NCBI RefSeq assembly: GCF_050379415.1
Contig: NZ_JBNRLS010000001.1
Coordinates: forward strand, 558,001 to 622,000
Direction: 5' to 3'
DNA length: 64,000 nucleotides
DNA from: Marinobacter sp050379415
GTDB lineage: Bacteria; Pseudomonadota; Gammaproteobacteria; Pseudomonadales; Oleiphilaceae
Part shown: in pieces, positions 62,121 through 64,000 of the stretch
How the letters are laid out: the number at the start of each line of letters is the position of its first letter
Numbering within the stretch: position 1 is the first letter of the stretch
Notes under the pieces: model-generated
Database searches by the model: none
Told to the model about the DNA's origin: nothing
Seen by the model: the letters and a program-made list of their open reading frames with translations, nothing else
Made by a program: the position numbers and the translations under genes

Positions 62121-62148
62121 GCCCCCGGCCTCCGGGGGCTTTTTTTTT
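62121..62148 (+). terminator. Intrinsic terminator of the third MFS carrier
   Basis: 8-bp GC stem (62121-62128 with 62132-62139), 3-nt loop, nine T residues. Confidence 0.92.
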
Positions 62149-62185
62149 GCTGGTATACTGGGTGCGCTAACCAAGTGAGGACATC

Positions 62186-62641
62186 ATGGCAAAGTGGCTG
62201 GTCAAGACAGAGCCTTCCGAATGCGGCATCGAGGATTTTGCCCGGACACCCGAACAATCCATCCCCTGGGACGGTGTGCGCAACTACCAGGCCAGAAACT
62301 TCCTGAGAGAGATGAGCAAAGGGGATGAGGTCTTCATCTACCACTCCAGCTGCAAACACATCGGTGTTGCCGGGATTGTGGAGGTGGTCAGAAGCGCCTA
62401 TCCGGACCCGACCCAGTTCGACGACTCCTCTGACTATCACGATCCGAAGAGCGCTCCGGACAAGCCTCGCTGGGATGCGGTGGACCTGAAGTTTGTCCGC
62501 ACACTGCCCCGGCTGATCCCGCTCGACGAACTCAGGACCCTCCCGGGTCTCGAGAATCTGCCCCTGGTGCGCAAAGGAAGCCGGTTATCGGTGATGCCGG
62601 TGAGCGAATCGGAATGGCGGATCATCCTCGGCCAGGCCTGA
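62186..62641 (+). CDS. EVE domain protein
   Basis: 151 residues of the PUA-like EVE fold: KWLVKTEPSECGIEDFA, WDGVRNYQARNFLREMSKGDEVFIYHSSC and the closing LVRKGSRLSVMPVSESEW. EVE domains bind modified bases; here it stands alone as in many gammaproteobacteria. Follows the terminator at 62121-62148. Confidence 0.92.
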   Translation: MAKWLVKTEPSECGIEDFARTPEQSIPWDGVRNYQARNFLREMSKGDEVFIYHSSCKHIGVAGIVEVVRSAYPDPTQFDDSSDYHDPKSAPDKPRWDAVDLKFVRTLPRLIPLDELRTLPGLENLPLVRKGSRLSVMPVSESEWRIILGQA

Positions 62642-62730
62642 GCCAATCGTGACATCAGGGTAAATACCCTACCCCCAACCCCCGCCAGCCATTAGAATTG
62701 GCGCCGGTTTTCTTTACGCGGAGCTCCAGC

Positions 62731-63552
62731 ATGTCCCCGGAACTGAGTCCTGTTGCCGGTTTCAACACCCTGCGCCGGATAGAATCGAGCAAGATCTTTC
62801 AGGGCGCGGTCATTGCCATCATCATCCTGTCGGCCCTGACCATCGGCGCCAAGACCTACGATCTGCCACCGCTGGTGGAGCAGAGCCTGACCGTGATGGA
62901 CAACGCCATCACCGTGTTCTTCCTGATCGAGATCCTGTTCCGGTTTGCCGCCTGCCCGGTTAAACGGCGGTTCCTGCTGGACGGCTGGAACCTGTTTGAC
63001 ACCATCGTGGTGATAGGCAGTCTGATCCCGCTGGACAACTCCGAGGCCGTACTGCTGGGTCGACTGCTCAGGGTATTCCGGGTCCTGCGCCTGGTCTCCG
63101 TGGTGCCGGAGCTCCGGTTCCTGATCAACTCCCTCCTTAAGGCCATCCCCCGCATGGGCTACATCGCCCTTCTGATGTTCATCATCTTCTACATCTATGC
63201 GGCCATGGGCGCGCTGTTCTTTGCGGATGTCGACAAGGAGCTGTGGGGCGATGTCGCCATTGCCATGCTCACCCTGTTCCGGGTCGCGACGTTCGAGGAC
63301 TGGACCGATGTGATGTACGCCACCATGGAGCAGTACCCGCTCAGCTGGCTGTACTACCTCACCTTCATCTTCCTGACCGCCTTTGTGTTCCTGAACATGA
63401 TGATCGGCGCCATTCTGGAAGTAATGGGAGAGGAGCAGAACGCCAAGCAGGCCCAGAAAGCCCACGATGAACGGGATGAAATCGCCCGTCAGCTCCAGTC
63501 AGTGCAGGCGCAATTGCAGGAGCTGACCCGGACGATCTCGGAGCGGCGCTGA
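62731..63552 (+). CDS. Bacterial voltage-gated cation channel homologue
   Basis: 273 residues from the ATG at 62731 (GGAGCTCCAGC). Six helices: S4 voltage sensor LLGRLLRVFRVLRLVS with Arg every third residue, then pore and filter RVATFEDWTDVMY, and a C-terminal coiled-coil tail (QLQSVQAQLQELTRTI). The layout and length match NaChBac-type channels. The filter has TFEDW in place of the usual TLESW, so selectivity may differ. Its 3' end abuts the stop of the SirB-like gene. Confidence 0.9.
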   Translation: MSPELSPVAGFNTLRRIESSKIFQGAVIAIIILSALTIGAKTYDLPPLVEQSLTVMDNAITVFFLIEILFRFAACPVKRRFLLDGWNLFDTIVVIGSLIPLDNSEAVLLGRLLRVFRVLRLVSVVPELRFLINSLLKAIPRMGYIALLMFIIFYIYAAMGALFFADVDKELWGDVAIAMLTLFRVATFEDWTDVMYATMEQYPLSWLYYLTFIFLTAFVFLNMMIGAILEVMGEEQNAKQAQKAHDERDEIARQLQSVQAQLQELTRTISERR

Positions 63553-63930
63553 TCAGCCAAATACCGGCTTGGTCATGGCCAGATGGAAAATGGCGCCGAT
63601 CTGGATAAACGCCAGAACGGCGGCGAAGACCCGGGTCGGGGTGCCGAGGGTGGTTTTCAGCGCAAACAGACCAGCGACGATGTAGCCAACCAGCAGGAAG
63701 ATCTTGGCCGTCAGCCAGCCGTGGACAAAGGGCATCCAGGGTGTCACGAACAGCAGGCTGATGGCCGCTACCAGCAGGATGGTGTCGTTGGCGTGGGGAA
63801 TCCAGCGCAGCGGCGTGCGCCGCCATTCCGGCCGACCGACGGCATCCATCAGCAACCTCAGGGCAAACAGCACCACCGTGATATACGCTGTCGTCATGTG
63901 CAGGTGTTTCAAAATCAGGTAGGCACTCAT
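63553..63930 (-). CDS. SirB-like small membrane protein
   Basis: 125 residues from the ATG at 63930 after GGAAGTCTT. Four helices with LKHLHMTTAYITVVLFALRL and PWMPFVHGWLTAKIFLLVGYI, typical of SirB family proteins. Function not established. It converges on the channel gene. Confidence 0.85.
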   Translation of the reverse strand: MSAYLILKHLHMTTAYITVVLFALRLLMDAVGRPEWRRTPLRWIPHANDTILLVAAISLLFVTPWMPFVHGWLTAKIFLLVGYIVAGLFALKTTLGTPTRVFAAVLAFIQIGAIFHLAMTKPVFG

Positions 63931-64000
63931 AAGACTTCCATTCTGAATCAATGTGATAGAGGCATTGTACGCAAAGATACCCGGTTGGGGGTATGGTCAT

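Noticed and set aside
63365..64000. Minus-strand frame of 211 codons at the right end
   Set aside because: It overlaps both the channel gene and the SirB-like gene in other frames and has no recognisable domain.
1..64000. CRISPR array, prophage, IS or tRNA
   Set aside because: No spaced direct repeats of the right length, no integrase, transposase or cloverleaf-type sequence were seen by eye; a tool search would be needed to exclude small RNAs fully.

Overview
The window looks like the chromosome of a denitrifying, marine-type gammaproteobacterium. The gene content (nirS-type denitrification, NorCB, BCCT carrier, phosphoketolase, copper and cadmium genes), GC-rich coding sequence and REP-like palindromes suggest a Marinobacter relative. 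The genus is an inference from memory of gene content, not from a database search.

Positions 1-34400 are an envelope and metal-homeostasis region. It holds, on the minus strand, a truncated universal stress protein, a BCCT carrier, a Met-rich periplasmic protein, a CusCBA copper/silver RND pump, a seven-gene operon (beta-propeller, DUF2933, LolA-like, LolD-like ATPase, FtsX-like permease, outer-membrane barrel, small membrane protein), a phosphoketolase, a copper P-type ATPase operon and a CopI-CopA-CopB operon. On the plus strand are a Cys-rich protein, a DUF411 protein, a CcdA-like protein, a CusRS-like two-component system, two CDF-type transporters and CadR.

The main observation here is regulatory. 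The same direct repeat, TTCAG-N6-TTCAG in the direction of transcription, lies before each minus-strand copper operon, before the regulator genes themselves and before the phosphoketolase. An eighth copy heads no protein gene. It sits just upstream of a short stretch ending in a textbook intrinsic terminator, which predicts a small RNA of about 94 nt (8654 to 8561). Five of the eight copies also carry an FNR-family-like box (TTGA-centred dyad) 23-25 bp further upstream, which suggests that copper and low oxygen or nitrogen oxides are read together.

Positions 34500-51300 are a denitrification island: norCB, a CcoG-like ferredoxin, norDEF on plus; nirC, nirF, a PhnD-like protein, norQ and a small membrane protein on minus; then nirSDLGHJEN on plus. 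NorCB reduces NO, NorD/E/F/Q assist its assembly, NirS reduces nitrite, and the remaining nir genes make and insert haem d1. Perfect or near-perfect FNR/DNR boxes precede norC, nirS and narK, and a weaker one precedes nirC.

Positions 51300-62100 contain a divergent Crp/Fnr-family regulator, WrbA, haemolysin III-like, Yip1-like, NnrS, three nitrate/nitrite-type MFS carriers, a SAM methyltransferase and a universal stress protein. The end holds an EVE-domain protein, a bacterial voltage-gated-channel homologue with an unusual filter, and a SirB-like membrane protein. No rRNA, tRNA, CRISPR array, prophage or intact insertion sequence was seen.
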